This document shows, one piece after another, positions 11,490 to 23,560 of a stretch of 64,000 nt of DNA; position 1 is the stretch's first letter, and every line of letters starts with the position of its first letter. The notes beneath the pieces were generated by a model. It made no database searches. It saw nothing but the letters and a program-made list of their open reading frames with translations, and was not told where the DNA came from. Position numbers and translations under genes: made by a program. Location of the stretch: contig JAECUM010001813.1 in NCBI GenBank assembly GCA_016617855.1, positions 102,211 through 166,210 of the forward strand, read 5' to 3'. This DNA comes from Megalonaias nervosa (lineage: Eukaryota > Mollusca > Bivalvia > Unionida > Unionidae).

Positions 11490-12897
11490 ATATGTACAAG
11501 TAGCTGGTAAGATTCCACATTCAGAACATCAATCAGCAAGGGAATCAAATCTGTTTTAACTAGGAATGCATGGTGTATATGACAGTCCTTGATAGATTGG
11601 TCCTCCTACTGAATAGAGTCTTCCTGTGGAGTTGAGATGGCCTCATTCCCCTTTTACTATTCCATAAATCTAGTGTGAGTTTTGGCTTTGTGTCCAAAGC
11701 TACCACACTGAGGGCATTGTATTGGCTATCTGTGCCTGCATTCCTCTACTGAATGTTTGGTCTCACCACAGTAATCACATACCAAAGTGTACTGACTGTA
11801 TTGATATGGCTGCACCATATTGTCTGATGCTGTTTTGACCTATATTGGGTTTATAGGGACAGATGAAGTTTGTAATGTAGCTGTAAGACCAGACTACACA
11901 AATGACTGCATTAATTTTTTGCCAGCTTTTCCACATCTTTGGTAGACAGGTGGATGTTATCTCTTTTTCCAAATAAATGTTGCATCACTTGTCCCTCTTC
12001 GTCCAGGAAACTCATGTAATTGTAAACAATATCACACTTCCATTCCCTTGCCAGTCTTTGGATGACCTCATTGATATCTAACACATCACACTTTCCCCTG
12101 GGGACCATTTGACACAATGCAACATGACAGCTTTGATTTTTCTTATGAATGTGTGTAAGTAATTGGTCATATAGTTCTTCAAAAACGTTCTAGATCAGTC
12201 CCTTCACTGGCATTGTTTCCTCCAATATAGAGAACTATTATAGTAAACTTGGAGAGATCATATATTTTTTATATCTTTCAGTATTGTCTGTATTTTGGCA
12301 CCTGAAATGGCACGCTATCTAATACAGTCTCAATCCTCTGTTGTTAATTCCATGTAAAATGGAACTACCAATAAGGGGGATGTTATCTCTGCTGTTAGAA
12401 GGCAAAGTATTATGTTTACTCTGTATTGATGTAGTTAGTCTGGATGGTGCTTTATTACTCTGAACTTTATCAGTTCTGGCTGAGTCAGTGGCAGAGTTGG
12501 AAAACTGCATTGGGTTTTCTTTTGGCAGTACTTCAGGTGTCTGTACACTTTTACTTAGAGAAATAGGTTTAGGACCAATGGTTTATGAATGTCTGTTGAT
12601 AGTCAAAGGTTTCTCTCTCTGGGCAGCTAATTTAACCTTCTCATTTATTAGCTTGTCAATCTGTTTTTGCATCTTGCCCACTTGCTTCTGGAGTGTTTGT
12701 ATAACAGTCAGCAGCAGGTCAGTATTACACATACATGGAGAGTGCTGTCTATGATCTCTAGTAGGACCCTCTGTAGGTGGCATAGGGATCATAGTTGTTG
12801 GAGTGCTATTCATTGCAGGAACCCTAGAAAATGGGTCAGCTCTCTCATCAGATAATTCTTGGTTTCTATGACTACAACTATCATTGGAGTCCACTGT
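11490..12897 (-). pseudogene. LINE ORF1 with SGNH-esterase-like domain and zinc knuckle
   Basis: The N-terminal frame (12894-12583) encodes a region with a coiled-coil heptad stretch ('TLQKQVGKMQKQIDKLINEK'). Downstream, 'NIPLIGSSILHGINNRGLR' (12380) matches block I (GxSxL) of an SGNH esterase, and 'FGKRDNIHLSTKD' (11970) is the block V D-x-x-H region. Near 11760, in the order of the minus strand, 'YCGETKHSVEEC' and 'CPQCGSFGHKAK' form two zinc-knuckle motifs. Esterase-type ORF1 proteins are known from CR1/L2-type LINEs. The 12894 start is a GTG in the sequence, so the true 5' end may be truncated. Confidence 0.65.
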
Positions 12898-14262
12898 ATC
12901 ATTGCCTCTTCATTAAAGTTATTTGTATCTAGACACATGATGTAGCTTTTAGAGGTAGTGGGGTCATACCCTTCTACATTTGGGTTGTTGGCATGAGCTT
13001 ATAGCTTTGACTTGACATTGACATTCCACCATGAAGTGAGCACTCGATAAACAGATGTTGGTTGATATCAGTGAGCAATTCCAGCTCGATTTTGGTCTGG
13101 ACAACAATGCATCACAACCCTTTACCTGATGACAAGAAGTAATGTGTGCAATCAAGCATGTACACATACATGGCAGTGTCAAGAAAGTTCTCAAACACAT
13201 CAGCAATTAGCAACAACACATCAGTGTGCAGATAATTGGCAAGGTTTCGGCATTCAAATGCTGACCAAACATTCTTTGCTTGTTTGTCATCTTTTTCTGA
13301 TACCTTCATGTGACGACGATGAATAAAATGCTTCAATCAGTTTCAGCAAATTTGTTCCAGTCACTTATGTACTTGTATTGATACTCACCTATTCTCGTAT
13401 CAAATCCTAATTAGTTAGACAGTATTGATGAGTAATTACAAAGTTATCTGCTGTTAGATTGTTCGCTAACTTGTCCAAGGACTAATTCATAAACTATATT
13501 GAATCAATGAAAGGCAGCCTAAATATCATGTAATTTTCCATGTTGTTGCAGATAACTCTTTTCATGAGTGATGCTGTGGCTACTGCTTGCATTATTAAGT
13601 GACACTCATAACCACACAGGTTATGAAGCACCAAAGGAATTTTTGTTTTCTTTTGGTAAATTCTCAACTGCAAATTGTGTGTACCAGTGATATGACCGTG
13701 CTCATGAACTTTGGCATCTATGGAAGTAAAAGCTTCTTCACAAATCCAGCAGTGAGTGGCTGCAGAAAACTTACGAATGTTATTATCCATCATAATTATG
13801 TCTGCTGGTGAAAAGAGCTGTTGTTGAATCTGTTTTGCTGTAATTTTGATTGATTGAAGAAACACTTCAACTGTGTTTAGAGAGCTAGCACTCTGGACAT
13901 GTTTGCCCATCAAATCTCATTGAACTACTACACAACAGAACCTGCATGGGATTTGTTCAACTGTTTGATCAATATTAGAGGCAGAGCTTTCTATTGAAAT
14001 GTAATGATATAACGAACTTTCATCTTTCGTTGCACAGCAGTAAGTTTAACAGTGTTTTTGCCCAGTTCTGGCATTATTGTTTGCTGCAGTTATTCGCTGA
14101 TACCACCACAGTAAAAGTCATGGCTGGTGAGCAGTTGTTGGTTTTTAAATACATGCATGCAGCATCTGCATGGATATTTCTTATGCATGTGCTTGCTGTG
14201 TCATTTAAGAAACCGAGCTAGATTCTTTATCCATATGTAGTGCGATACCAATTCTGATTCTT
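12898..14262 (-). pseudogene. POLB: Polinton protein-primed DNA polymerase B, exonuclease/N-terminal part (element 1)
   Basis: The 13913-13494 frame has 'HEHGHITGTHNLQLRI', 'IPLVLHNLCGYECHLIM' and 'RVICNNMENYMIF', the 3'-5' exonuclease region of canonical Polinton polymerases, preceded by a Cys pair ('HCWICEEAF'). The 13336-13112 frame has 'AFECRNLANYLHTDVLLLIADVFENF', split here by quotation, and then 'YIMCLDTNNFNEEAM' runs into the LINE insertion. Upstream, 'YGIALHMDKES' (about 14250) may continue the protein. Enzymatically dead: the frames shift several times and motif C in the distal part is mutated. Confidence 0.8.
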
Positions 14263-14271
14263 TCATTTCAC

Positions 14272-14555
14272 TCGACCAATCTGGTGGCCTAAGTAGTTAG
14301 AACGTCCTTCTTGGAAGTGGGAGGTTCGTACCCTGGCTGAGTCATACCAAAGACTTATAAAAATGGTACTAGCAGCTGCCTCACTTGGCATTCAGCATTA
14401 AGAGGTTAGAGTTAGGTCTGGGTTGGACATATTGCTATATGTCTACAGCATGATGCCCCAGTGCTGGTCATCACTATAAACCTCCACACTGCAGTCATTG
14501 TAGTGATGACTAAATTTGTTAAAGCTACATTAAAATCCATAACACACACATACAC
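14272..14555 (+). mobile_element. tRNA-derived SINE, family A, copy 1
   Basis: 284-bp insertion flanked by a 9-bp duplication TCATTTCAC (14263-14271 and 14556-14564). The head has an A-box-like 'TGGCCTAAGTAG' and a B-box-like 'GGTTCGTACCC'; the tail ends in 'TTAAAATCCATAACACACAC'. A second copy in opposite orientation lies at about 18665-18995 and shares the body around 'ATGGTACTA' and 'GGTCATCACTATAAAC'. It sits in or near the N-terminal part of the element 1 polymerase. Confidence 0.85.
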
Positions 14556-14579
14556 TCATTTCACACAAGAAGAAGAAAT

Positions 14580-15300
14580 CAATCAGATTTCATCCATGAT
14601 GTTCATGTGGGGATAGTGCAAATAGTGAACACTTTAACAGCAATAGCTGGATTAAGTGTTTCAGATTTGTTCAGTGTGGCTTTGATAACCTGCATGGAAA
14701 ATTTGATGTCACTATAGCGGAGTTCACCCAGGTGATGCTGGTATTTTCAAAGTTGTCTTTGGGGATCATTTGCCAGTTATAACGCTGACATATTTGCCCT
14801 TTCAAAACAACGATTGTCAAAATATTTTGCATTTACTACTGACCTTGGTGGAATCCATGTTGGTGTCCATATGTAACTGAATCCACGAAACTGTCAAATT
14901 GGGTACATCTTTTGAGAGTCTATACCGAGCCTGCATTGGTGTATTTCTCCAGCATTTCGAGAATCTTTTCAATGCCTTAGCCACTTTTATCACTGATGAT
15001 GCTGTTGTCCTTGCAGTTCAAGATTATGTGGGCACCACTGTGAATCCACAGTGTAGTAGTTTAAATCCATCCTTTCAAGTGGCATGAGGGCACTAAGGAC
15101 AATGTCTGCTTTAACCCCAGAGTGGCTGAATTTTTGTAACACTGATATGATTCCTGGAATCACGTTTATTAATAGTTGATCTTATTTACCTGGTTTGTAT
15201 ATTAGTGGATTAATTGCTACGTGATTTTCCAATTCGCCACTCCATTTTTTATATTTGAATTCAAATACTTGTGATTGCTGTGCTCTTGCATGAACATAGT
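14580..15300 (-). pseudogene. Probable N-terminal continuation of the element 1 polymerase
   Basis: Minus-strand frames hold 'HLGELRYSDIKFSMQVIKA' and 'GVKADIVLSALMPLER', with helical text between. The position, directly upstream of the polymerase exonuclease region on the same strand and beyond a SINE insertion, fits the N-terminal domain, but no catalytic motif lies here and several stops interrupt it. It could equally be a separate upstream gene of the element. Confidence 0.35.
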
Positions 15301-16330
15301 AGAGCTGTCAAAATGTTGGAAAATCTACTGGGTGTCAATCCTAATGATCGGTTCCCTGGTACCTGATCAAAGGGAAATTGTATTAAATGTGTACAAACCT
15401 GAAATTAAGTCCGCATCTATTTTAATTTACAGTATCCGATATGTATCACTACCTAATATCATCTTCTACAGAGTCAAGAAGTCATCCTCATTGTCTGACG
15501 CCAATAATATCTGTGTCTCCGCTTGGCCGACCATCCCTGTTTTTCGTTGCCGACTCTAGCACCTTTTTTCCTCCAGCGTGAATTTTTTCCCCCAAAAAAT
15601 CCTGAAATTGATTTGTGCATCTGATTGACCAGTACTTGAAGTGCGTAGTGCATTATAGATACTAATCACTACAATATATTTAATGTTAAAGAAATACCTA
15701 CCCTGATTTTAAAATTGGTGCAATAGGAAATATACTTTTTTTTTGCCTGATAGAGTTATGAAATCATCCATCATCATCTAGTAAATCGTCGTAGTCTATA
15801 TAGTCATCAGAAATATTGTCTGACTCCCTTTCCTTGGCCTCACTGTCATATGCAGATGCTTGTTTAAAGACTGAGCCTGAGCTTTGTAAACACTTTGATC
15901 ATACAGTTTGTGAAATATATTATATGTTGCAACTGAAAACATTTCATTTGTGTGGCAAGATCAAATAACCACCCTCTGTTAATTGCAACTGAAACACACT
16001 TGTGGCACAAAGGGTTGTCACGTGTGAAAACAAGCTATGGGATTAAGGTCAACTATTTATTGGAAGAGGCAGACCTCTGCTTAGCACTGAAAATGTACAT
16101 ATATTCAAGGCTCAGTCAAAAGGATTGTCAACTTGAACACAAAATGAGTGCTGTCTTAACAACCACTGGCTGAAAACTTGTATATGGTAAATGGGTACCC
16201 CATGACTCATTTGATTAGTTACTCGGGTAAGTATGAACTGGCAGGTACTTGAGTACCCGGGTGGCCATTGACAGCTTTAATAGTCAGCCACTTCAGTAGC
16301 AATAGAAGATACAAAACCACGGTTTTGTTC
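15300..16330. other. No gene recognised
   Basis: Holds open frames at 15275-15559 and 15952-16173 (plus strand) without recognisable motifs. Probably decayed element 1 sequence between the polymerase and the SAP-motif protein. Confidence 0.4.
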
Positions 16331-16339
16331 ATTCTCCAT

Positions 16340-16790
16340 ACGATGACAATTTTATTCATGTTCACTCAATATCACAAGGGTGTCAGATTTTCTTGCACCT
16401 CTTGGTATTTGGATATCATGCTGATGTGCAAATTGTTTTAGTTGTGTTACTGTTTGTTTTATTAGTGATCATTGTAGTTGTTGTAAGTGGCAGTGACAAC
16501 CGATGTTGGTGGATTCAGTGTAATTATGGGTCTCAATAACTGAAGTATGTCAGGCTTTCTCATACAACTTGGAATGTATATTCCATGCTGTCATGCAAGC
16601 TGTTTGAGCTGAGGCACAGTAAGTATGCTTATACAAGGGTGAAGGTATCTCAAATTAAGAAATACATCAATGGCTTGTTTTAATGTTTGTATTTTATTAT
16701 GATTAGAAACTGCAATCGCTTTGATACTAGCTATTATTTTGTTTATCTCTATTTTGCTTATTTTTATATCTGTCTGTATGATCACATATG
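16340..16790 (-). pseudogene. SAP-like DNA-binding motif repeat (element 1)
   Basis: Two similar segments on the minus strand read 'VPQLKQLA' then 'HGIYIPSCMRKPDILQLL' (about 16640-16550), and 'VTQLKQFAHQHDIQIPRGAR' (about 16450-16390). The spacing L-K-Q-x-A, H-x-I-x-I-P, R-K-x-D-x-L resembles the helix-linker-helix SAP motif that binds DNA, present as a tandem pair. Stops occur between them. Probably part of the element 1 gene set next to the polymerase, either its N-terminus or a separate DNA-binding protein. Confidence 0.45.
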
Positions 16791-16799
16791 TTTGTACTG

Positions 16800-17530
16800 T
16801 CAGTTTATATTTTTGTACCTGATATTATTCACAAACAGATCCACAGGGTCAGCAAAGTTAATTAATGACTTGACTCTGAATTACCACATTTAAAACATGA
16901 CTGTGCACCTGGACCATGATGTAATACCAGGATGTGATTTTTACAGTATTCATAATGAATTTCTGCCACAGAGTTTGTATTTTCCAATGCAAACAGCTTT
17001 GAACTTATCATGTCCCAATGCCACAGTGATTTACATCCATATATGCAAGCATTTATTTAATTGGTGGAAACACTGCTACAGTTCAGATGTATCGATGTCT
17101 TTGATGTCCCATTCCTGCCTTTTTTTCACCCAGAGGGACTAGAGGGGCAAAACAGACACTCTGCTACTACATGAGACCTTATGCTGAATAATTTAACTCC
17201 ATACATGATTTATTTGCTAGCAATAAATTTCCCAGTTAGATTAAAAAATTTATGATCAGTGAGATATATTGGTGCAGTTCTGTGTATCTGGAACAGAAAA
17301 TATATCACCTTGCAGAATATTGCATCTGATATCCTTGTGAAAAACTATTATTCCTGCTAAACAAATCATATAGTTACACAATTTTACAGTTAATGAAAGA
17401 AAATGTGCTGCTGCTACTTTTAAGTAGTCAAAAATAGGCAATTCTGATATGCCCTAAAACTGTTCATCAGTTGCTAGAAAGTCTTTATACCAATTCCCTC
17501 CCCATCCATTCAAGTTAGAAGAGCAGCAGT
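16800..17530. other. No gene recognised; right margin of element 1
   Basis: A minus-strand frame near 16870 has 'SCFKCGNS' and another 'LCGRNS', suggestive of cysteine-rich coding sequence, but too short to name. No TIR matching any left boundary was found. Confidence 0.3.
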
Positions 17531-17800
17531 AACCAGTACCATGTAGGAGGGCCTCAAGTGGCTGAATAAAGAGCTCAACATTCCAGATCACTTCCATTTC
17601 ACCTCAGTCTGCGTGCGTTTGAGTCTCGGGCTCGGCTAATTTCGGTACCGAGAAAGCTTGCCAGTAGCTTCTCGTGGGTTGGTGATTCTTCCCTGGGATC
17701 TTCCTCCACCAGCAATACTGGCTGCCATGTATGCCCTATCTTGTTCTCCAAAAAATTTACGTTAATCCCCATAATAACAATAGCAACTTCATGTACTTGC
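17530..17800 (+). mobile_element. tRNA-derived SINE, family B, copy 1
   Basis: Starts near 'CAAGTGGCTGAATAAAGAGC' (A-box-like) with a B-box-like 'GTTTGAGTCTC' about 70 bp downstream. The body 'GTGGGTTGGTGATTCTTCCC' and 'AATACTGGCTGCCATGTA' matches the copy at 30430-30690, and the tail is 'CCCATAATAACAATAGCAAC'. No clear target duplication was identified. Confidence 0.65.
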
Positions 17801-18664
17801 TAGTCCATTGATCACTAGTACATCATTCCCAAATTCAGTATACAGTTATCTCCCTTACTCTTTCAGGAAGCACAATTATGCAACACATATACAGTGCATC
17901 GCAAAAGTATTATTTATTTGACATATTATCTATTGTTGTACATGTCATTTAGCATATTTTCAAAATAATTTCAGTGACTTCTTTGCTCCAGAGTGGCTAT
18001 ATCAGTTGCAGTGGTTTCTTGCCTTTTTCTACCGTTCTGAAATTTTGTGAACACCTTGCAATCATATACCCATATACTTTCTAAAGGAGTTTATTTTCTG
18101 ACATTTTCCATGAATTCCACCATTGCTTTGGTAATATCCTCTCTTAGAAAGATTCCAGATCCTTTAAGTGTTTTTTTTTTTCTTTGCGTAGTACATCTAA
18201 TTTGGTCATATGCCTCATGTATCGATAAATTATCGGTCTATTTGTATTTTCATAAAATCAACCCATTGTGTATGCCACACTGTCTTAGGGTCCAATATTG
18301 ATGTTGAGTTTCTTTTTACAAAAAGATACGACCTTCTCCATACTCTGTTGAGGGGTTTGATCTTTGTTCCTTGTTCTTCTGTCTATCCCGTACAATTTAA
18401 TATTTTCATTCCTGCTATACTGGTTCAATTCATCTGATCTCTTCATCAGTGAAGCATTTACAACACGTATTCCATCATTTTCCTCCTGATTATTTTATTT
18501 TCTGTTGTGATTCTTTCTGTTAAAGACTTATTCTCCTGCCTTTCTTCAAAATTTTCTTTACATAACTTTTCCAAATATCATTCTGCAGATGCCCAATTTC
18601 TTTTTAAATGTTCTGTTTTAATTCTTCTTTTATATTTTTTCCAGAGAATTGTTCATTCCATCTT

Positions 18665-18995
18665 GAGTGGCAGTTTCTTGTGTGTATGTGTGTGTGATTT
18701 GGATTTTAAATGTAACTTTAAAAAATTTTCAGTCATATTGCTATGACGTCTGCAATGTGGCAGTTTATAGTGATGTCCAGCACTGGAGAATCCTGCCACA
18801 GGCATGTAACATGATGTCCCACCCAGACACATTATCCTGACACCAGGCCAACCAGTCCTAACACAAAACTCCAAATGCTAAGTGCAAAGCGAGGCAACTG
18901 TTAGTACCATTTTTTAAAATAAGTCTATGGTATGACTCTGCTGGGGTTTGAACCCATGACCTTCCACATCCTAGGCCACCAGAGCGGTCACAATT
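18665..18995 (-). mobile_element. tRNA-derived SINE, family A, copy 2
   Basis: On the minus strand it begins near 'GCTCTGGTGGCCTAGGATGT', has the B-box-like 'GGGTTCAAACCCC', and shares with copy 1 the segments 'AGAGTCATACCATAGACTTA' and 'AGTGCTGGACATCACTATAA'. It ends in a CA-rich tail at about 18680. It is somewhat longer than copy 1 because of an internal extra segment near 18800. Confidence 0.75.
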
Positions 18996-18999
18996 TATT

Positions 19000-20925
19000 T
19001 TTATTTTAGTTTTTGGTCTATGCATGTACATTCTTTTGATGTCACTTTTTCTTGAGCCTTGAAGACTTTGTCCAACTGTTTAATCTATCATCTCCATTCT
19101 TGTTTTAGTAGTGGTAGTATCTTGCTCCTTAAATAGGAAGTGACTTACTGAGTAGTGGTGTTGTTTCAGAGCCTGATGTGTGGGTGGGGGTGGGATCCGG
19201 GGTTTCCAGACACACCCCAGGATAAATAAAAAAACATAGACACACAAATGTATAGTCAGTTGTCACTTGAAATTTGTCCATCATTTTATTCTTGTGCACA
19301 TTTATTGGGTATTATGCACACTTTGAGTAAAATGACACATACTTTTGCTTTTGTGCCATTTATAGTAAGTCGGGGCTTTTTTGAAAGTTTGGAACCCAAA
19401 CTCAAACCCACCACCACCACCAGCACTTGACCTGATCTGGCCCTAACGGTTTGGTGTTCACACTGTTATTGCTCTATCTGACATTGATTTTGGCAATAGT
19501 ATACTTTCTGGACCTGCTGTTTCTTTTGCCTTATTTCCATATCATTGATCAACTGTTTGGAGGCATTTTCTTTTCAGGTGTGTTAATTTTCCACAAACTT
19601 CACTACATTTTTTAGGCAAACATGGATGCACGAGCATTCACTGTCAGCTTGTACATGTATATTATACACTTCGCTGTAGTTAAAATAAAAAGAGATTAAA
19701 TTTTCCTGCAATATGTTTCTGTTCAATTTTGTAACAGTATATTAGATGAGAACTATTTGTGTATATTTTGAATTGGTTCATAAATGCTGGAGGTTACATT
19801 ATAACCTGTTTATCAGTGATTTTGGTACTCATGATGTGCCCATGCTTCAAGTCCTCAGAATGACCCACTGATTCACATTGATGAGAAACATGTGTTCCAA
19901 TACACTCCTTAAATATGAAGAAAAAAACCAACAAGTCCACAATATGAAAAAGTAACACTCTTTACACTTTCCACTGGTAAATACAGCATCATACAACTCC
20001 AAAAATTTTCTTTTCAAATGAAATTTTCCTCCACTGGGAAAGATCAATCTCGACTTGGTCATGGTGGCCTTAACCTCCATTTTGCTTAAGCTTGGTAAAT
20101 AAGCTTTGATCATCATTATGTTAGAAAGGTTCTTTAACAGGTGGGATCTGCCCATATTAATGAGGTGATCTTGCATCTCATTGTCAAAGCTTGATGCTTT
20201 TCTAGAGACTATTTTTCACCTGATTTTGATATAACTTGGTAAATAGGAGGTGTATCATCAATGAATGTCCCTGATTGTGAGCTAGAGCCATGCATATTAG
20301 TTATGCATTTTGTTCGTTTTCTTTTTTTGGAAATTCTTTTAAACTATTAAAATAGGTAAAATTTGGATGATATAAAGGCTTGGGGATGGTTTACATGATA
20401 GGGTTATATTATTACAATGCTACATAAGCCTACTTTAAAAAATGGTTAGCTGTTAAGTAAAGTCAAGTGACAGTATAAGGCATACTTGGGCCTCTTAAAT
20501 GAAGTGTAACATGCACAATCAGCACATGTGTTACCTCCCTGGCCATGAAAGAATTCTTTGATCTGATTATGTGGCCAAAAAGTGATGCAGAGAATAACTT
20601 GAAATCTCCATGCACCTGATCAATAATTTCCTTGTTCATTGTTTTAAAAAATCTCCCTAATGGCTTATCCTCGAGTATCAGATAAATGAGTTCATTATTA
20701 AAAATATCAGATTTTTTTTGTCATTGTATATAGTAAAAGTTGTATTATAAGATCATGTATGCATTAATTAATTCAGTAATGGATAACACTTTTTAGAATT
20801 TGGTTATACATATGTTTAAATGGCAGAACTATTCACTTTATTTGGATCTTCATACATTCATATTCCTTTGGAAGGTCATTACTTATACATCCAAAGAAGT
20901 ACATACATAAGAGTTATACAAGTTT
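19000..20925. other. Intergenic or intronic sequence
   Basis: AT-rich, without convincing genes. The longest frame (19847-20176, minus, 109 codons) has no recognisable domain; it may be a transposase fragment but this is not supported by a motif. Confidence 0.4.
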
Positions 20926-20929
20926 TTTA

Positions 20930-21215
20930 TGAAACTCTATCCATGTATATATTATGACTACCAGATGATAGTGTGTCCCATATCATAACCATGCCCCCAG
21001 CCTCAAGAACAAGGTCACAGCAAGTGAGAATGCTATCATGATTTGTATCCTTGTTCTGTGCCTAATTTTTGAACCACCATAGTTATTTTAATGAAACTTT
21101 TGACAATTATTTATCATGTATAGCAGGTGTGTTGCATAGCATAACCATGGTCCCACCCACCCCATTGCCAAAAAAATAAGGTCACAGCAAAGAAAAATTT
21201 AGCTTCATACAGTTT
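20930..21215 (+). repeat. Degenerate tandem repeat, about 150 bp, two units
   Basis: 'CATATCATAACCATGCCCCC' with 'AAGGTCACAGCAAGTGAG' recurs as 'GCATAGCATAACCATGGTCC' with 'AAGGTCACAGCAAAGAAA' about 150 bp later. Divergent units of an intergenic repeat family. Confidence 0.6.
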
Positions 21216-21219
21216 AAAA

Positions 21220-22004
21220 GAGACCTTTGTGATTAAACCAGGTGGTGTTGTTCACTAAACCTTGTAAAGCAAATAGCCCACCAAAACCTGTGCTAGCAGC
21301 TAATCAAACCAACGGCGAAGTAGATGACTCAGGTAATCAGTGTGACAAAGTAGAAATTGGAACATCTAATGCTACAAATGAAAGCACCAGAGTCCAGCCC
21401 AAGAAAAGATCAGCAAACCACTTTGCCAATGGACGTTATCCAGTCCCAAAAAAAAGAGCAGCAGACCACAGGCACCAGTGGCAATGCATGCTCTAAACCA
21501 GACAATGAGAGGATTAAGAATTGACTAGCCTTCCCAAAGGATCTGATGATCCTAATAAGTATGGAATTCTAGAGAGTATGGACACTGGAGAGCTCCTAGA
21601 AGTCCTATACTTCCATCAATTTCATAAAATACGTCTGACATCATAGTACATAGGAATTGCCAGTGGATAGAAGCAAATTACTTAAAGAACATGTTTCAAT
21701 AGATGTTTGCTTCCAGGATACCTGTTTAAAAGAAAACAGTATAGTCAGCCTTAAACACTTCACCACATACAGCAGCATTTCAGGAAATAGCTAAAATAAT
21801 CCCAATATTACTTTAATAGTGAAGCTGTTCATTTATTGTTACATAAAATTCTTTCACTTTGTTCAATATATTTCCCTCCAAGCACTCCAATCAATCAATG
21901 TGATCTTGACCATCTTATTGTACAGTTACTGGTGTGTTTTGTTTTGATTGGTGATTTTTAACGGTCACTATATTCTTTGGGCTGTGTCTGTGTGTTTGTG
22001 TGTC

Positions 22005-22053
<49 letters not shown>

Positions 22054-23300
22054 AAGAGAAGGGGAAAAGATGTAAGATTTTAATTCAAAATATCACAATC
22101 TTTGCCTTTTCAATTATAAGTCATATCCTGCATCCTGCCATAAAACCCTACTTGCTCTTAGATTTGACTATTTGCACCTGTCTCATGACTTCTCTTGGGA
22201 GGTTGGTAATCTGTTTAGTAGTGAACACTTTTCAATACATTTAAGAAGTAATATTCCCAAACCTCAAGGGCTTGGGCAAAGATGGAAACTGAACAAGGCA
22301 AACTGGGAAATGTTTCAAACCTCCCTTTCAGTGAGTCAAGTCTGACAACTGATCATTTGAACAAGGAAGTGATCGAATACTCCTATTTTCAAAGATACTG
22401 TAGGAATACAATGCAAAAACTCTTGGCGATTCCTAAACTTGTCAGCAAATCAGCTTGATGATGCATGCAAAGATGCTATCACCATTTCAATACAATCCAA
22501 TTACTGAAAATATGAATAAATATAGTAGGTACCGAGTTAAAGCTCATCATACATTAGAGTGAGCAAGAGGAAAATGTGGATATCCTATGTCTCTAGGGTG
22601 AAGTCTCACACCTTTATTAATTTGGTATGGAATATAGTACCAAAAATCACTGACAAGAAAACCTGCTGTATTGGGCATTTAAAGAAACCTGATGAAATTG
22701 TCACCACCGTAGTAGTAATTTCAGATACATTGGCCAAATTTTCCTGAGGATCTCATAAACAAGAAACTTATGCCACATCAAAAACTTGAAAGAAAAGGTT
22801 CCTATAAATTTTAATCTGCAAATGTATTTTACAATAAACCTTTCATTTATAGAGTTACAAGACTCTTGGACAAGCCCATGACACTTAAGCAGGACTAGAT
22901 AAAATCCACTATCAGCTTTTGAAACACTTGTCTGATACAGTTGTCAATAAACTGCTAAGCATTTTCAGCAACATTTTGGATGCAGGTGAGAAGTAATGGT
23001 GATGCTAATATCCAAACCTGAAAAGGATCAAACCATCCCTTCCAGCTATCCAATACATGTAACAGAACTTGTAGGTCTAAAAATTCTGGGCAGTAGATTG
23101 ACTTCTAAACCAGTAGATTTTTTTTATCTGCATAAATTTATGTTCTTCAATGGGAATGAAAACAAAACTAGCGTGTTTTTGCCATATTTAATCTATTCAT
23201 GCAATAATAAAACTGCAAGTTTTAAACATAAATCAGATTCAGATTCTGATGACAATGTTGCAGTAATAATTAATTAACATGAGTTAGTATATTGTCAGTT
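21220..23300. other. Intergenic or intronic sequence with a TA microsatellite
   Basis: A (TA)n run lies at about 22011-22050. The frame at 21242-21496 is hydrophilic with two 'PKKR' basic clusters that look like nuclear localisation signals, but it has no other recognisable feature; it could be a transposase N-terminus or a chance frame. Confidence 0.35.
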
Positions 23301-23560
23301 AAAGAAAATGGAAGAGTTGTTTATCTTATAGTTCACTGCAGAGATTTTTTAAATAACGGATAAAATCCAATAGTAGTTTCCTTCACAAGATCACTGTCTA
23401 ATGAACACTGATGATATTCACTGTGATTATTAAGCTTTACATCTAACAGGTTTTCAACAGTTTCTCGTCCAGATTTCACCCTGAATCACTTTGTATTTTG
23501 TAAAGAATGGAGAATGTCCTCTCTGTATTGGCGTTAGAATGTTGTAATGACAGGATAACT
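23300..23560 (-). pseudogene. hAT-like transposase C-terminal remnant, copy 1
   Basis: Frames on the minus strand give 'RTFSIL'-like and 'LNNHSEYHQCSLDSDLVKE' segments, closely matching the copy at 34131-34560. The D/N-x-E-R-x-F-S motif followed by a helical tail is typical of the dimerisation region of hAT transposases. Only the last domain remains. Confidence 0.5.

Larger units (their letters stand above)
8210..12897 (-). mobile_element. Non-LTR retrotransposon (jockey/CR1-like LINE) inside PolB
   Basis: A near full-length LINE on the minus strand. Its 3' end is a TTA/ATT microsatellite tail at 8210-8228 and its 5' end is at about 12897. It is flanked by ATCAT at 8205-8209 and 12898-12902, a 5-bp target duplication. 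The insertion falls in the polymerase frame between 'NFNEEAM' and 'MQPLPVGDF', so the pre-insertion site can be read directly. ORF1 (about 12897-11490) and ORF2 (about 11480-8718) are both degraded. Confidence 0.88.
393..16790. mobile_element. Element 1: degenerate Polinton/Maverick
   Basis: Decayed virus-like DNA transposon recognised by a set of Polinton proteins: membrane protein, MCP, small basic protein, minor capsid, protein X and packaging ATPase on the minus strand, PLA2-like protein and integrase on the plus strand, then DNA polymerase B and SAP motifs on the minus strand. Every gene is broken. Homologues of all modules except the polymerase lie in the better preserved element at 43108-62289, and pairwise comparison of the two copies is the main evidence. 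No TIRs or target duplication were found, so the ends given are the outermost recognisable coding remnants; the left part may continue beyond the window. A LINE (8210-12897) and a SINE (14272-14555) were inserted later. Confidence 0.85.

Noticed and set aside
22011..22050. (TA)n run as a possible palindromic or CRISPR-like feature
   Set aside because: Simple microsatellite; no spacer-repeat structure. No CRISPR array was seen anywhere.
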